Origin: Herbidospora sakaeratensis
GTDB taxonomy: Bacteria > Actinomycetota > Actinomycetes > Streptosporangiales > Streptosporangiaceae
Length of the DNA stretch: 64,000 nt
Assembly (NCBI RefSeq): GCF_001570525.1
Contig: NZ_BBXC01000022.1
Coordinates: 62,001 to 126,000, forward strand
Reading direction: 5' to 3'
The position numbers and the translations under genes are program-made. Shown here piece after piece: positions 27,761 through 35,720 of this stretch. The notes beneath the pieces are model-generated. The model was not told the DNA's origin, ran no database searches, and was given only the letters and a program-made list of their open reading frames with translations. Position 1 is the stretch's first letter; each line of letters opens with the position of its first letter.

Positions 27761-29596
27761 CGGTTCGAGCACCACGACCTCCCACGACATCCCGGCCACG
27801 AGTCTCCCGGCGGGGTGCCAGGCGAGCGCGGAGACCGGCCAGGGGAAGGTGACCGGCGGCGCGACCTCCTCACCCGTGCGCAGGTCCCACGTCCGGAGCG
27901 TGTGGTCCCATCCGCCGGAGACGGCCCGGCCGCCGCGCAGCGCCACCGCCGTCACCGCGCCCGCGTGCCCGCGCAGCCGTCTGCCCGCCCGTTCGCGCAG
28001 GTCCCAGACCCGCAGGTCGGCTCCGCCGACAAGGGCCGTGCGATCCTGTACGTCGATCGCGTGCGCCACTCCGGTCGGCAGCGCGCCCAGGGCCTCCTCG
28101 GTACGGAGATCGAAGAGCCGGGTGACGCCGTCTGCCCCGCACGCGAAGATCCGGCCCCCGCTGACGGTGAGCGCGTCGACGGCGCAGGGGGAGACGATCG
28201 ACCGCGACGACCCGGTCGCCACGTCCCAGATCCCGATCATGCCGTCGAGCCCGCCGCTGACGACCGTGCCGTCCTCGGCGGCCAGTGCGTGGACGGGACC
28301 GGAGTGGCCTGCCAGCACGCGGCGTTCGCCGGTCTCCAGGTCGTGGACCCTGAGCGCGCCGTCCCGCCACCAGGAGGTGACCACGGCCCCGGGGACCGTG
28401 GTGACCGCCGAGACGCCGGGCGCCGAGAGCGCGTGCTTGAGCGGCGACGATTCGCCGTCGGCCAGGTTCTCGGCGGCGAGGAACATGCCCTCCTCCCACG
28501 CGTAGAAGACACCGTCCCCTGCGAGGGCGGCCGCCCCCACCCGGGGGTGGCCGGGCAGCGGCGTGCCGCGGAGGGTGCGCAGGTCCCAGACCCGCACCAC
28601 GCCGTGGGAGGAGCAGGTCACGGCCTGATGGCCGACGGCGGCGACGGCCCGGCCCGCCTCGCCGAGGGTGCCCAGGTCCACGCCGGTGCGCAGGTTCCAC
28701 ACCCGGGTGCGCCGCCCGGGTGCGCCGCCGATCCCGACGGCCCGGCCGCCGACCTCGGCCGTCGCCAGGGTGGTCACGGGCTCGCGCCGGGGCCGGCCGC
28801 GCGGGGCGCCGGTGCGCAGGTCCCACAACCTGACCGTGTCGTCGTGCCCGGCGACCACGACGACCGGACGGCCCGCCACGTGGGCGACGGCCAGGGCGCG
28901 CGTATGGCCGCCCATCGGACCGCCGCAGGGCTCGCCGGTCCGCAGGTCGTAGACGCGCGTCGTGTCTCCTCCGACGACGACGCGTCGACGGCCGTCGACG
29001 CGGATCGTGGCGGCGGAGGTGTCGCCGGGATGGCCGATCCTCCGCCACGGCCCGCGTGGGCCGCGGATCCGCACCCGCCCCTGCTGGGCGAGCAGCAGAT
29101 GCCATTTCCCCGCGTCCCGGACCGTCGCGGCCTGGCCGACGCCCCAGTGGCGCTCCCGGGTCGTCTCGCCGGTGCGCGGGTGCCAGGTGAACAGGTGGGC
29201 CCAGTCGGTGGCCACGACCACCTCGTCCATGACCGCGATCGAGCCGATGTCGTGGGCGTCGACCCGCTGTTCGCCCAGCGGCAGCCCGGTGCGCAGGTCC
29301 CAGGCGCGCAGCACCCCGTGGTCGGAGCCGGTGACGGCCACCGGCACGCCGTCCAGCAGGCCCGCCGCCACGGCGGTCACCGCGCCGGTCTGGTTGTTCC
29401 AGGGTGCGCGGACGTGCCGGTTCTCCTGGATCCCGGCGGACCGGACGATGCGCCAGCCGCCGCCGGGCTGCTCCGGCCGAACCGCCCCCAGGCGGGCGGC
29501 GTGCACGGCCGCCACCCAGGCGCGGATCTCGGGATCGGCGGCGGCGAAGCGCCCGTCCGAATAGCGGTCGAGCCACTCGTGGTGGAGGTCAGGCAT
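27749..29596 (-). CDS. WD40-repeat beta-propeller protein
   Basis: A 615-residue protein built mostly of WD40 repeats. At least ten repeat ends of the form (A/V/I)WDLRTG-like are visible from about residue 90 to the C-terminus (for example AWDLRTGLPLG, LWDLRTGAPRG, IWDVATGSSRS, TWDLRTGEEV). A short alpha-helical N-terminal region precedes the propeller. There is no signal peptide or membrane helix, so it is a cytoplasmic scaffold; no enzymatic domain is fused. The start overlaps the end of the upstream glucosidase by 8 nt, so it is translated from the same message. Its 3' end overlaps the convergent secreted protein by 12 nt. Confidence 0.85.
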   Translation of the reverse strand: MPDLHHEWLDRYSDGRFAAADPEIRAWVAAVHAARLGAVRPEQPGGGWRIVRSAGIQENRHVRAPWNNQTGAVTAVAAGLLDGVPVAVTGSDHGVLRAWDLRTGLPLGEQRVDAHDIGSIAVMDEVVVATDWAHLFTWHPRTGETTRERHWGVGQAATVRDAGKWHLLLAQQGRVRIRGPRGPWRRIGHPGDTSAATIRVDGRRRVVVGGDTTRVYDLRTGEPCGGPMGGHTRALAVAHVAGRPVVVVAGHDDTVRLWDLRTGAPRGRPRREPVTTLATAEVGGRAVGIGGAPGRRTRVWNLRTGVDLGTLGEAGRAVAAVGHQAVTCSSHGVVRVWDLRTLRGTPLPGHPRVGAAALAGDGVFYAWEEGMFLAAENLADGESSPLKHALSAPGVSAVTTVPGAVVTSWWRDGALRVHDLETGERRVLAGHSGPVHALAAEDGTVVSGGLDGMIGIWDVATGSSRSIVSPCAVDALTVSGGRIFACGADGVTRLFDLRTEEALGALPTGVAHAIDVQDRTALVGGADLRVWDLRERAGRRLRGHAGAVTAVALRGGRAVSGGWDHTLRTWDLRTGEEVAPPVTFPWPVSALAWHPAGRLVAGMSWEVVVLEPSEH

Positions 29597-30836
29597 CCCG
29601 GGCGATCCGCTCCCGATACCACCGGTACGACGCCTTCGGGGTCCGCGCGCCGGTCTCGAAGTCGACGTGCACCAGCCCGAAGCGCTGGTGGTAGCCCTCG
29701 GCCCACTCGAAGTTGTCGAGCAGCGACCAGACGAAGTAGCCGCGCACGTCGGCGTCGGCGGCCAGCGCGGCGTCGATGTGGCCCTCCAGGTAGGCGATGC
29801 GCTCACGGTCGTCGAGGCCCTCGTAGGAGCAGCCGTTCTCGGTGACGTAGAGGGGCACGCCGTAGCGCCGGTGCAGGCCGGTGAGGAGTTCGCGCAGGCC
29901 GTCGGGCACGACCGGCCAGCCGAAGGCCGTGGTGGGGTGGCCCTCGACGCCCGCGTCGGTGAAGGGCAGCTCGGGCGACTGAGGCGCGGAGATCCGGGTC
30001 GGGTTGTAGTAGTTGACCCCCAGGCCGTCGATCGGCCGGCTGATGACCGCGAGGTCGCCGTCGCGCAGGCCCGCCATCGCGTCGAGGCCGAAGGCGCGCA
30101 GGTCGGGGTATTCGCCCCGGAAGACCGGGTCGTTGAACATGCGGTTGTGCAGGGTGTCGTAGGCGTCGGCGGCCGCCCGGTCCTCGGGGGAGTCCGAGGC
30201 GGCCCACACGGGGGTCAGGTTGTTGGTGATCAGGACCGTCCCGGCGCCGGCGGCGCGCAGCGCGTCGACGGCCAGGCCGTGGCCGAGGAGCTGGTGGTGG
30301 GCGGCGGGCAGGGCGTCCAGGAAGAGCGCCTGCCCGGGGGCGTGCACGCCCAGGGCGTGGCCGTAGACGGTGTGCACGAACGGCTCGTTCAGGGTGATCC
30401 ACAGGCCGACGCGGTCGGCCAGCCGGTCGGCGACCAGCGCGGCGTAGTCGGCGAACCGGTAAGCCGTCTCGCGGTCGAGCCAGCCGGGCAGCGCCGCCGG
30501 CAGGTCCCAGTGGAAGAGCGTCAGGGCCGGGGTGACGCCGGCCGCCAGGAGGGCGTCGACCAGCCGTTCGTAGTGGTCGAGGCCCTTCGGGTTCGCCGGG
30601 CCGGTCCCGTCGGGCTGGACGCGGGACCAGGAGACCGAGAAGCGGTAGGCGTTCACGCCGAGTCCGGCCAGCAGGGCCACGTCGTCGGCCCAGCGGCGGT
30701 AGCTGTCGCAGGCGACCTCGGCCGTGTGGCCGTCGCGGATCGGGCCGAACGAGTCCCAGATCGACGGGCCCCGGCCGTCGTCCGACAACGCGCCCTCGAT
30801 CTGGAAGGCGGCGGTGGCCGCGCCCCACAGGAACAT
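29589..30836 (-). CDS. Family GH1 beta-glucosidase
   Basis: A 415-residue (beta/alpha)8 retaining glycosidase. WGAATAAFQIEGA starts the barrel. The acid/base is Glu151 in TLNEPFV and the nucleophile Glu333 in YVTENG. DNFEWAEGYHQRFGLVHVDF forms the aglycone/+ subsite. The family is usually 440-480 residues, so this is slightly short. No signal peptide, so it cleaves imported beta-glucosides. It is divergent from a TetR regulator that may control it. Confidence 0.93.
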   Translation of the reverse strand: MFLWGAATAAFQIEGALSDDGRGPSIWDSFGPIRDGHTAEVACDSYRRWADDVALLAGLGVNAYRFSVSWSRVQPDGTGPANPKGLDHYERLVDALLAAGVTPALTLFHWDLPAALPGWLDRETAYRFADYAALVADRLADRVGLWITLNEPFVHTVYGHALGVHAPGQALFLDALPAAHHQLLGHGLAVDALRAAGAGTVLITNNLTPVWAASDSPEDRAAADAYDTLHNRMFNDPVFRGEYPDLRAFGLDAMAGLRDGDLAVISRPIDGLGVNYYNPTRISAPQSPELPFTDAGVEGHPTTAFGWPVVPDGLRELLTGLHRRYGVPLYVTENGCSYEGLDDRERIAYLEGHIDAALAADADVRGYFVWSLLDNFEWAEGYHQRFGLVHVDFETGARTPKASYRWYRERIARDA

Positions 30837-30909
30837 CAGCGGTCCTCCCTAGAACATGAGTGCGACTCAGGTTAACTCGTTGGCAATCGAATCGGGAGAA
30901 AATGGGGTC

Positions 30910-31542
30910 ATGACAAACACCGCCACCGGCACCCTGCGCCGCAAACCCGCCCAGCGCAGGAGCGCCGAGAGGGTGGAGCGCATGCTCGACGAGTGCGCCC
31001 TGCTGCTCGACGAGGTGGGTTACGAGGGCCTGACCACCAAAGAGGTCGCCCGCCGGGCCGAGGTCCCCATCGGCACCTTCTACCAGTTCTTCCCCGACAA
31101 GCAGGGGCTGGTCCGCGCGCTGGCCTACCGCAACCTCGAGGCCTACCTGGCCCGGATCACCACCACCCTCGCGCACACGACTATCAACGACTGGACCGAG
31201 GCGACCGACCTCGTCATCGACGAGTTCGTGTGGATGAAGCGGTCGACGCCCGGCTTCAGCGTCTTCGACTTCGGCCTCGCGCTGGCCGAGCCGGGCTCCT
31301 CCCGGATGCTCGACGAGGCGCTGGAGGACAACCTCGTCGTCGCCGACCGGCTGCGCGGCCTGCTGATCGACCTCATCGGGGTGCCCGCCGGCGAGGTGGA
31401 GGCGCGCGCGTTCGTGGTGGCCGTCGAGGCCGCCGACGCCGTGCTCAAGCTGGCCTTCCGGGCCTGCCCCGACGGCGACCCCGACCTGATCGCCGAGTGC
31501 AAGCGGCTGGTCCGCCGCTACCTGTCCGACCACCTCGGCTAG
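30910..31542 (+). CDS. TetR-family transcriptional regulator
   Basis: A 210-residue regulator. The N-terminal helix-turn-helix (about 40-62) reads GLTTKEVARRAEVPIGTFYQFFPDKQGLVRAL, the classic TetR pattern; the C-terminal ligand domain is unassigned. The ATG at 30910 is preferred over 30856 because of GGGAG and GGGG upstream. It is divergent from the GH1/WD40 operon across 73 bp and is its likely regulator, possibly together with autoregulation. Confidence 0.88.
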   Translation: MTNTATGTLRRKPAQRRSAERVERMLDECALLLDEVGYEGLTTKEVARRAEVPIGTFYQFFPDKQGLVRALAYRNLEAYLARITTTLAHTTINDWTEATDLVIDEFVWMKRSTPGFSVFDFGLALAEPGSSRMLDEALEDNLVVADRLRGLLIDLIGVPAGEVEARAFVVAVEAADAVLKLAFRACPDGDPDLIAECKRLVRRYLSDHLG

Positions 31543-31543
31543 C

Positions 31544-31574
31544 TTGACCTGGAGCCGACTCCAGGTGTGATGAT
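31544..31574 (+). promoter_or_regulatory. MerR-type promoter with dyad in a 19-bp spacer
   Basis: TTGACC (-35, 31544-31549) and GATGAT (-10-like, 31569-31574) are 19 bp apart. The spacer holds the perfect dyad ACCTGGAG-CCGA-CTCCAGGT (31547-31566). Overlong spacers with a central dyad are the hallmark of MerR-activated promoters. Predicted transcription would begin close to the ATG at 31582, giving a nearly leaderless mRNA. Confidence 0.75.
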
Positions 31575-31581
31575 GCCGTGC

Positions 31582-31959
31582 ATGGCCGTATACACACCCG
31601 GACAGGTCGTCGAGGAGACGGGGTTCAGCCTCGACACGCTCAGGTACTACGAACGGATCGGGCTCCTCGGCAACGTCGGCCGCAACTCGGCAGGTCAGCG
31701 CCGGTTCACCGACGGCGACGTCGGCTGGCTCGGCATGATCCGCTGCCTGCGCGACACCGGCATGCCGATCGCCGAGATGTTGCGGTTCGCCGAGCTGACC
31801 CGCGCGGGCGACCACACCATCCCCGAGCGCATCCGCCTGCTGGAGGCGCACGACCGCCAGGTCGAGGAACAGGTCGCCGACCTGCGCCACAAGCAGGGCG
31901 CGATCCAGCGCAAAATCGACTACTACAAGGACCACGTGATCGTCCCCGAAGCGATCTAG
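31582..31959 (+). CDS. MerR-family transcriptional regulator
   Basis: A 125-residue regulator. The winged helix-turn-helix (residues 3-70) contains YTPGQVVEETGFSLDTLRYYERIGLL, and a long dimerisation helix follows (about 80-118). No Cys cluster for metal or iron-sulfur sensing is seen, so it resembles the small-molecule-responsive or housekeeping MerR subgroup. The ATG at 31582 is chosen because the promoter dyad places transcription start next to it. Probably autoregulated. Confidence 0.88.
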   Translation: MAVYTPGQVVEETGFSLDTLRYYERIGLLGNVGRNSAGQRRFTDGDVGWLGMIRCLRDTGMPIAEMLRFAELTRAGDHTIPERIRLLEAHDRQVEEQVADLRHKQGAIQRKIDYYKDHVIVPEAI

Positions 31960-32033
31960 TTCCCCGCTTTACCCACCCCCCGCCCCCTCTTTCCGGTCCG
32001 GCTGTTAGACCGGACTCCAAAGGAGGGGGCGAC

Positions 32034-33479
32034 ATGGCGGGTCCGCGCGCCGGGCGCATGAACGTGCCGCTGCGCGGTGTCGCGGCGGTGTCCGGTCTGA
32101 TGTTGTTCGCACTGCTCGGCAACGTCACCTACCTCCAGGCGTTCCGGTACGACGCCCTGACGGCCGACCCGCGCAACAACCGGACCATGATCCTGCGGTT
32201 CGACGAACCCCGGGGCGAGGTGCGCCTGCGCGACGGCACCGTGGTCGCGGCCAGCGAACGCGTCACCGACCAGCGGTTCGGCTACCGCCGCGTCTACCCG
32301 CACGGCCCCCTCTACGCCGCCGTCACCGGCTACGCCTCCCTCTACCGGACCACCGGCATCGAGGGCGCCGAAGACGGCTCCCTGACCGGTGAGGATCCCC
32401 GGGTCCGGGTGCGCGCGCTGCTCAAGGACATCGACCGCGGCGCGACCGTGACGCTCACGCTCGACCCGCGCGCCCAGAAGGCCGCCCACGACGGCCTGGC
32501 CGCCACGGGCGACCGCGGCGCGGTGGTCGCCCTCGACCCCCGCACGGGCGCGATCCTCGCCATGGTCTCGCTGCCCTCCTACGACCCCAACCGGTTCGCC
32601 ACCTTCTCGGCGGAGGAACTGGCGGCGTACGACCGCGAACTGCAACGGGACCCCGCGCGGCCGCTGCTGAACCGCGCGATCGGGGAGAACTACCCGCCCG
32701 GCTCGACCTTCAAGGTGATCACCGCGGCGGCGGCCCTCGCGTCGGGCGACTACGACCCCGAGACCGAGGTGCGGGCCCCCGCCCGGCTGAAGCTGCCCGG
32801 CACCCAGACGTGGTTGCGCAACTCCGGCGGCGCGGAGTGCGGCGACGGCACCCCCGCGCTCCTGGACGCCTTCGTCATGTCGTGCAACACCGCCTTCGCC
32901 GACCTCGGCCTGGAACTCGGCGAGCAGGAACTGAGCCGCTGGGCGGCCGCCTTCGGCTTCGGCGACGCCGGCCTGACGGTCCCGCTGGCCGTCGCCGCGA
33001 GCGTCTACCCGACCGGCCTCGACCGCGCCCAGACCGCGATGAGCGCCATCGGCCAGTACGACGACCGCGCCACCCCGCTGAGCATCGCGATGATCTCGGC
33101 GGCGGTGGCCAACGGCGGCAGCCTGATGCGCCCCTACCTGGTCGACGAGGTGCGCCTGCGCGACGGCACGATCGTGCGCTCGGCCGACCCCGCCGAGTAC
33201 CGCGACGCGATGCCGGCCGCCGTGGCCGACCGGCTGACCGAGATGATGGTCGCCGTCACCGGCCCCGGCGGCACCGGCACGGCCGCCGCGATCCCGGGCG
33301 TGAAGGTCGCGGCCAAGACCGGCACCGCCGAGAACGAGGGCACCGACCACGCGATCTTCACGGCCTTCGCGCCCGCCGACGACCCGGTGGTGGCCGTCGG
33401 GGTGCTGGTCGAACACGGCGGCTTCGGCGGCCGGGTGGCCGCCCCCATCGCCAGGGCGGTCATCCGCGCCCTGCTGTAG
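32034..33479 (+). CDS. Class B penicillin-binding protein (PbpA-like transpeptidase)
   Basis: A 481-residue peptidoglycan DD-transpeptidase. One membrane anchor (residues 13-35) is followed by the PBP dimerisation region starting NPRNNR-like (DPRNNRT at 45-51) and the transpeptidase domain. Active-site motifs are intact: STFK (Ser224), SCN (283-285) and KTGT (428-431). AGGAGGGGG precedes the ATG at 32034. The actinobacterial pbpA usually sits with rodA, pknA and pstP; those are absent here, so this is probably a paralogue. Its 3' end is duplicated at 35498-35556. Confidence 0.92.
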   Translation: MAGPRAGRMNVPLRGVAAVSGLMLFALLGNVTYLQAFRYDALTADPRNNRTMILRFDEPRGEVRLRDGTVVAASERVTDQRFGYRRVYPHGPLYAAVTGYASLYRTTGIEGAEDGSLTGEDPRVRVRALLKDIDRGATVTLTLDPRAQKAAHDGLAATGDRGAVVALDPRTGAILAMVSLPSYDPNRFATFSAEELAAYDRELQRDPARPLLNRAIGENYPPGSTFKVITAAAALASGDYDPETEVRAPARLKLPGTQTWLRNSGGAECGDGTPALLDAFVMSCNTAFADLGLELGEQELSRWAAAFGFGDAGLTVPLAVAASVYPTGLDRAQTAMSAIGQYDDRATPLSIAMISAAVANGGSLMRPYLVDEVRLRDGTIVRSADPAEYRDAMPAAVADRLTEMMVAVTGPGGTGTAAAIPGVKVAAKTGTAENEGTDHAIFTAFAPADDPVVAVGVLVEHGGFGGRVAAPIARAVIRALL

Positions 33480-33544
33480 GGTCCGCGCCGCTCGTGCGCG
33501 CCGGCCAGGAGGTCGACGCGTCTCGCCGCCCCGGCGCGGCTCGC

Positions 33545-34101
33545 AATCCATAGAGATCGGCGTAGATGCCCTGGCGGTCGATGAGTTCGTCGTGGGTGCC
33601 CTGCTCGACGACCAGGCCGTGGTCCAGGACGTAGACGCGGTCGGCGTAGCGGACGCCGGCCAGGCGGTGGGTGATGAGGAGGACGGCCCGGTCGTCGGCG
33701 TGCTGGCGGATGGGCCGGCCAGCAGTTCGCTGACGATCCACTTGTGCCGGTGGACCGGCAGCAGCGACAACATCGTCGTGTAGCGCGTGCGAGCCGACCG
33801 GACTGTGGCCCACGCGTCGGGCAGCACAGGGTGGCGCACACCGAGCATGCTGCTCGCGGCGATCAGACTGATCGTGGCGGTCAGCACGTCGGCGGCCGAG
33901 CCGACCACCTCGTCGGAGGAGTTGACGCCGCGGGTGCGGGCCCGCTGGAGGGTGTCGTGGAACTCCGGGTCGTCGAACCTGATCAGGTCGACCCGGGAGG
34001 TCAGGCCGTACAGACGCTTCTCGGCGATGCGCAGGACCAGGGGCCGGAGCCGGGCCTGCGCCCATCCGGCACCCGCCTGGAGCAGGGAGCGGTGAGGTCG
34101 G
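33545..34101 (-). pseudogene. Deleted copy of the ABC exporter at 35721-37622
   Basis: This stretch aligns with the intact exporter gene in three blocks. Positions 33550-33710 match its 3' end (the segment after Walker B). A junction near 33711 then skips about 945 bp, removing Walker A, the signature motif, Walker B and much of the membrane domain. Positions 33716-34098 match the middle of the membrane domain, with a further deletion of about 27 bp near 33835. The start of the gene is also missing. No single frame spans it, so it cannot make an exporter. Confidence 0.85.
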
Positions 34102-34127
34102 CAATGGTGCGCCGCGCCCCTCGATCA

Positions 34128-34183
34128 CCGTCCGGTGGTCGTTCCACCGGACGGCACCGCCCCTGCCGAGCAGGGGCGGTGCC
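34128..34183. repeat. Two adjoining perfect hairpins (11 bp and 14 bp)
   Basis: CCGTCCGGTGG pairs with CCACCGGACGG (34128-34138 with 34144-34154, loop TCGTT). Immediately after, GGCACCGCCCCTGC pairs with GCAGGGGCGGTGCC (34153-34166 with 34170-34183, loop CGA). The second stem re-uses the last two bases of the first. They mark the boundary between the exporter pseudogene and the lower-GC insert. Neither has a T-run; they could be terminator relics or ends of a mobile element. Confidence 0.65.
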
Positions 34184-34349
34184 GTCGGAGCGGCCAAGGC
34201 GCTCCGGTTGGCTCTGATGCGCCTGGAGGCTTGGGCCTCTCGGTGTTCTCCTACCGAAACTGATCGAATAGGTCTGGGCCCTTTTCAGGGCGGCCAGAAT
34301 CAATCGGGTTCCGAACCGGGAATATCTCCGTGTTGGCGCCAGGCCACGC

Positions 34350-34691
34350 TTACAGAATGTCGTAGTACCAGTAATAAAGCTCGTCCACGGGACTGTTGCA
34401 GTATACCGTGATGGTTCCGTTTCCCTTACGGCTGCGGCTCCAGTCGTAGTCGGTGTTCATGGGATAGTTCCGGCACCGGATTGTCAGGAGCCAGGTGGTG
34501 GTGTTGGCGAGGCCCGTGCACGTTGATCGTCGGCCCGGACGGTTGTAGGTGCTATCCCGAACAAAGCTATGCGTGCAGCTCACCGCCGCTTTTTTGCTGG
34601 TGCCCGCCTTGGCGGGGCTCGCCACCGTGGTCATTGCGAACGCGAGAATCGCAGATGCGAGGATGCTGAGCGCTGATCGATGTAGCTTCAA
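34350..34691 (-). CDS. Small secreted cysteine-containing protein
   Basis: A 113-residue exported protein. A signal peptide (about residues 1-29, cleavage after AKA) precedes a mature part of about 84 residues with four Cys (in VSCTHS, STCTGL, IRCRN and VYCNS), enough for two disulfides, and an aromatic C-terminus (ELYYWYYDIL). The local GC content is clearly below that of the flanks, which suggests recent acquisition. No family recognised; the disulfide pattern would fit a small inhibitor, toxin or lectin-like factor. Located beside an ABC exporter, but a Sec signal makes that exporter unnecessary for it. Confidence 0.7.
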   Translation of the reverse strand: MKLHRSALSILASAILAFAMTTVASPAKAGTSKKAAVSCTHSFVRDSTYNRPGRRSTCTGLANTTTWLLTIRCRNYPMNTDYDWSRSRKGNGTITVYCNSPVDELYYWYYDIL

Positions 34692-35355
34692 TTCAACCTC
34701 TGTTCTCGAGTCGGGCTAATGAATGACCGGTCGGCCACGAGGGGAAATTACTAAGACATTTACCTCTTGTCAATCATGATCTGGCTGGTTTTTGCCGCAG
34801 CGGCCTTTGTGCGGGCGCGACTAAGTGTTGACGCGGTGTGCGGGACCTGCCTGTTCGGGCAGCAGAAATAAGTCGACGTGAGTCGTGGAATCGGCGAGAC
34901 GCCTGGGTGCCTCTGGAGGTCCGGCGCGAATCATGGGAGTAAGCGCTGCCGGTGAGGCCGAATTCACAAGAAGGCGCAAATGCGGGAGCTTCCCTTCCCT
35001 GTCGTACTTCTTACTCTGACGTCTTGCATTCTGCTGAAGAAGATGCCTGGCAAGATCAGAACGTTCAGGGCTGCGTGGGAGGGGTGTGACGCCCAGTCCC
35101 AGGGCAAGCGAGCAAATTCGGGATCAATCTACCCAAATAACATCTGTTTGCCAACGCCGCAACCAGAGGTTGATCTTCCGAAAAGTCGTTGGTAAGCGGG
35201 CAGGGCCCAGAACCGTGGACTCGATCATCTAGACCGTGAACCTGCCGCGCCGCCACTGCCAGTGGCGGCCGGCGCGCAGGTGATCCGTGGCGGCGCGCTG
35301 CAAAACGGTATCGCGCTGCAAAACGGTATTGCGGGCAGGGCGTCGAGCGGTGTGG
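34692..35355. other. 664-bp lower-GC stretch without a convincing gene
   Basis: A frame at 34980-35195 (+) could encode 71 residues, but codon use is poor, no Shine-Dalgarno fits, and no family is recognisable. AT-rich positions 34740-34780 could hold the promoter of the secreted-protein gene. A 9-bp hairpin (35249-35257 with 35261-35269) and an 18-bp tandem repeat (35295-35330) are the only structures. The stretch looks like degraded or acquired DNA. Confidence 0.5.
35295..35330. repeat. Tandem 18-bp direct repeat, two units
   Basis: GCGCTGCAAAACGGTATC at 35295-35312 is repeated at 35313-35330 with one change in the last base (T). The repeat lies just downstream of the minus-strand gene fragment and near the edge of the duplicated region. 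Confidence 0.7.
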
Positions 35356-35583
35356 TCAGCGAGCGGAACACGAATCGGAGTTCCTCGACGCCTCGTAGGG
35401 CTCCAACTGGAACATGCGCTGGAACCTGGCGATGTTGGAGCTTTCCGGCAGGTATTCGGCCAGTTGCGGGTCGAGCGGCCACGAGCCGCAGGCGAAATGT
35501 GTGGAGTGCTCGGCGGCCAGGCGGCGGCCCGATCGCCCGCGCGGTGACGCGGGCGCTGCTGTGGCGGTCCGCGCCGCCGACAT
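35356..35583 (-). pseudogene. Fragment of an unidentified gene (75 codons)
   Basis: A frame ending at 35356 encodes a segment with natural-looking composition (HFACGSWPLDPQLAEYLPES, then SNIARFQRMFQLEPYEAS), unlike shadow frames. The first 25 codons, by contrast, lie opposite the PBP-derived remnant and look random. This reads as the tail of a gene whose front was replaced by the duplicated segment. I cannot assign the family; the tail could belong to an acyltransferase-like protein. Confidence 0.35.
35498..35556 (+). pseudogene. Remnant of the 3' end of the penicillin-binding protein gene
   Basis: Positions 35498-35556 align with 33422-33479, the last codons of the intact PBP gene: GGCGGCC, then ATCGCC, GCGGT and GCTGCTGT are shared in order. 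A 1-nt deletion breaks the frame, and the stop codon TAG has become TGG. Similarity continues beyond into the PBP-to-exporter spacer (GTCCGCGCCGC and GTCGACGC-TCTCGCCGC blocks). Confidence 0.6.
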
Positions 35584-35720
35584 GCGCCGATCGGGTGGGT
35601 CGACGCCTCTCGCCGCCCCGGCGCCGAAGCAGGGCACTGGTTCCCGAGCCAGGGCGGGTGCCTGGCCCGGGCCGGTGGGTGCGTCAGACGCAAGCGCGCC
35701 GGACCTGGGCGCGATGAACC

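Noticed and set aside
34980-35195. A 71-codon plus-strand frame
   Set aside because: Codon use does not resemble the rest of the genome, there is no Shine-Dalgarno, and no domain is seen.
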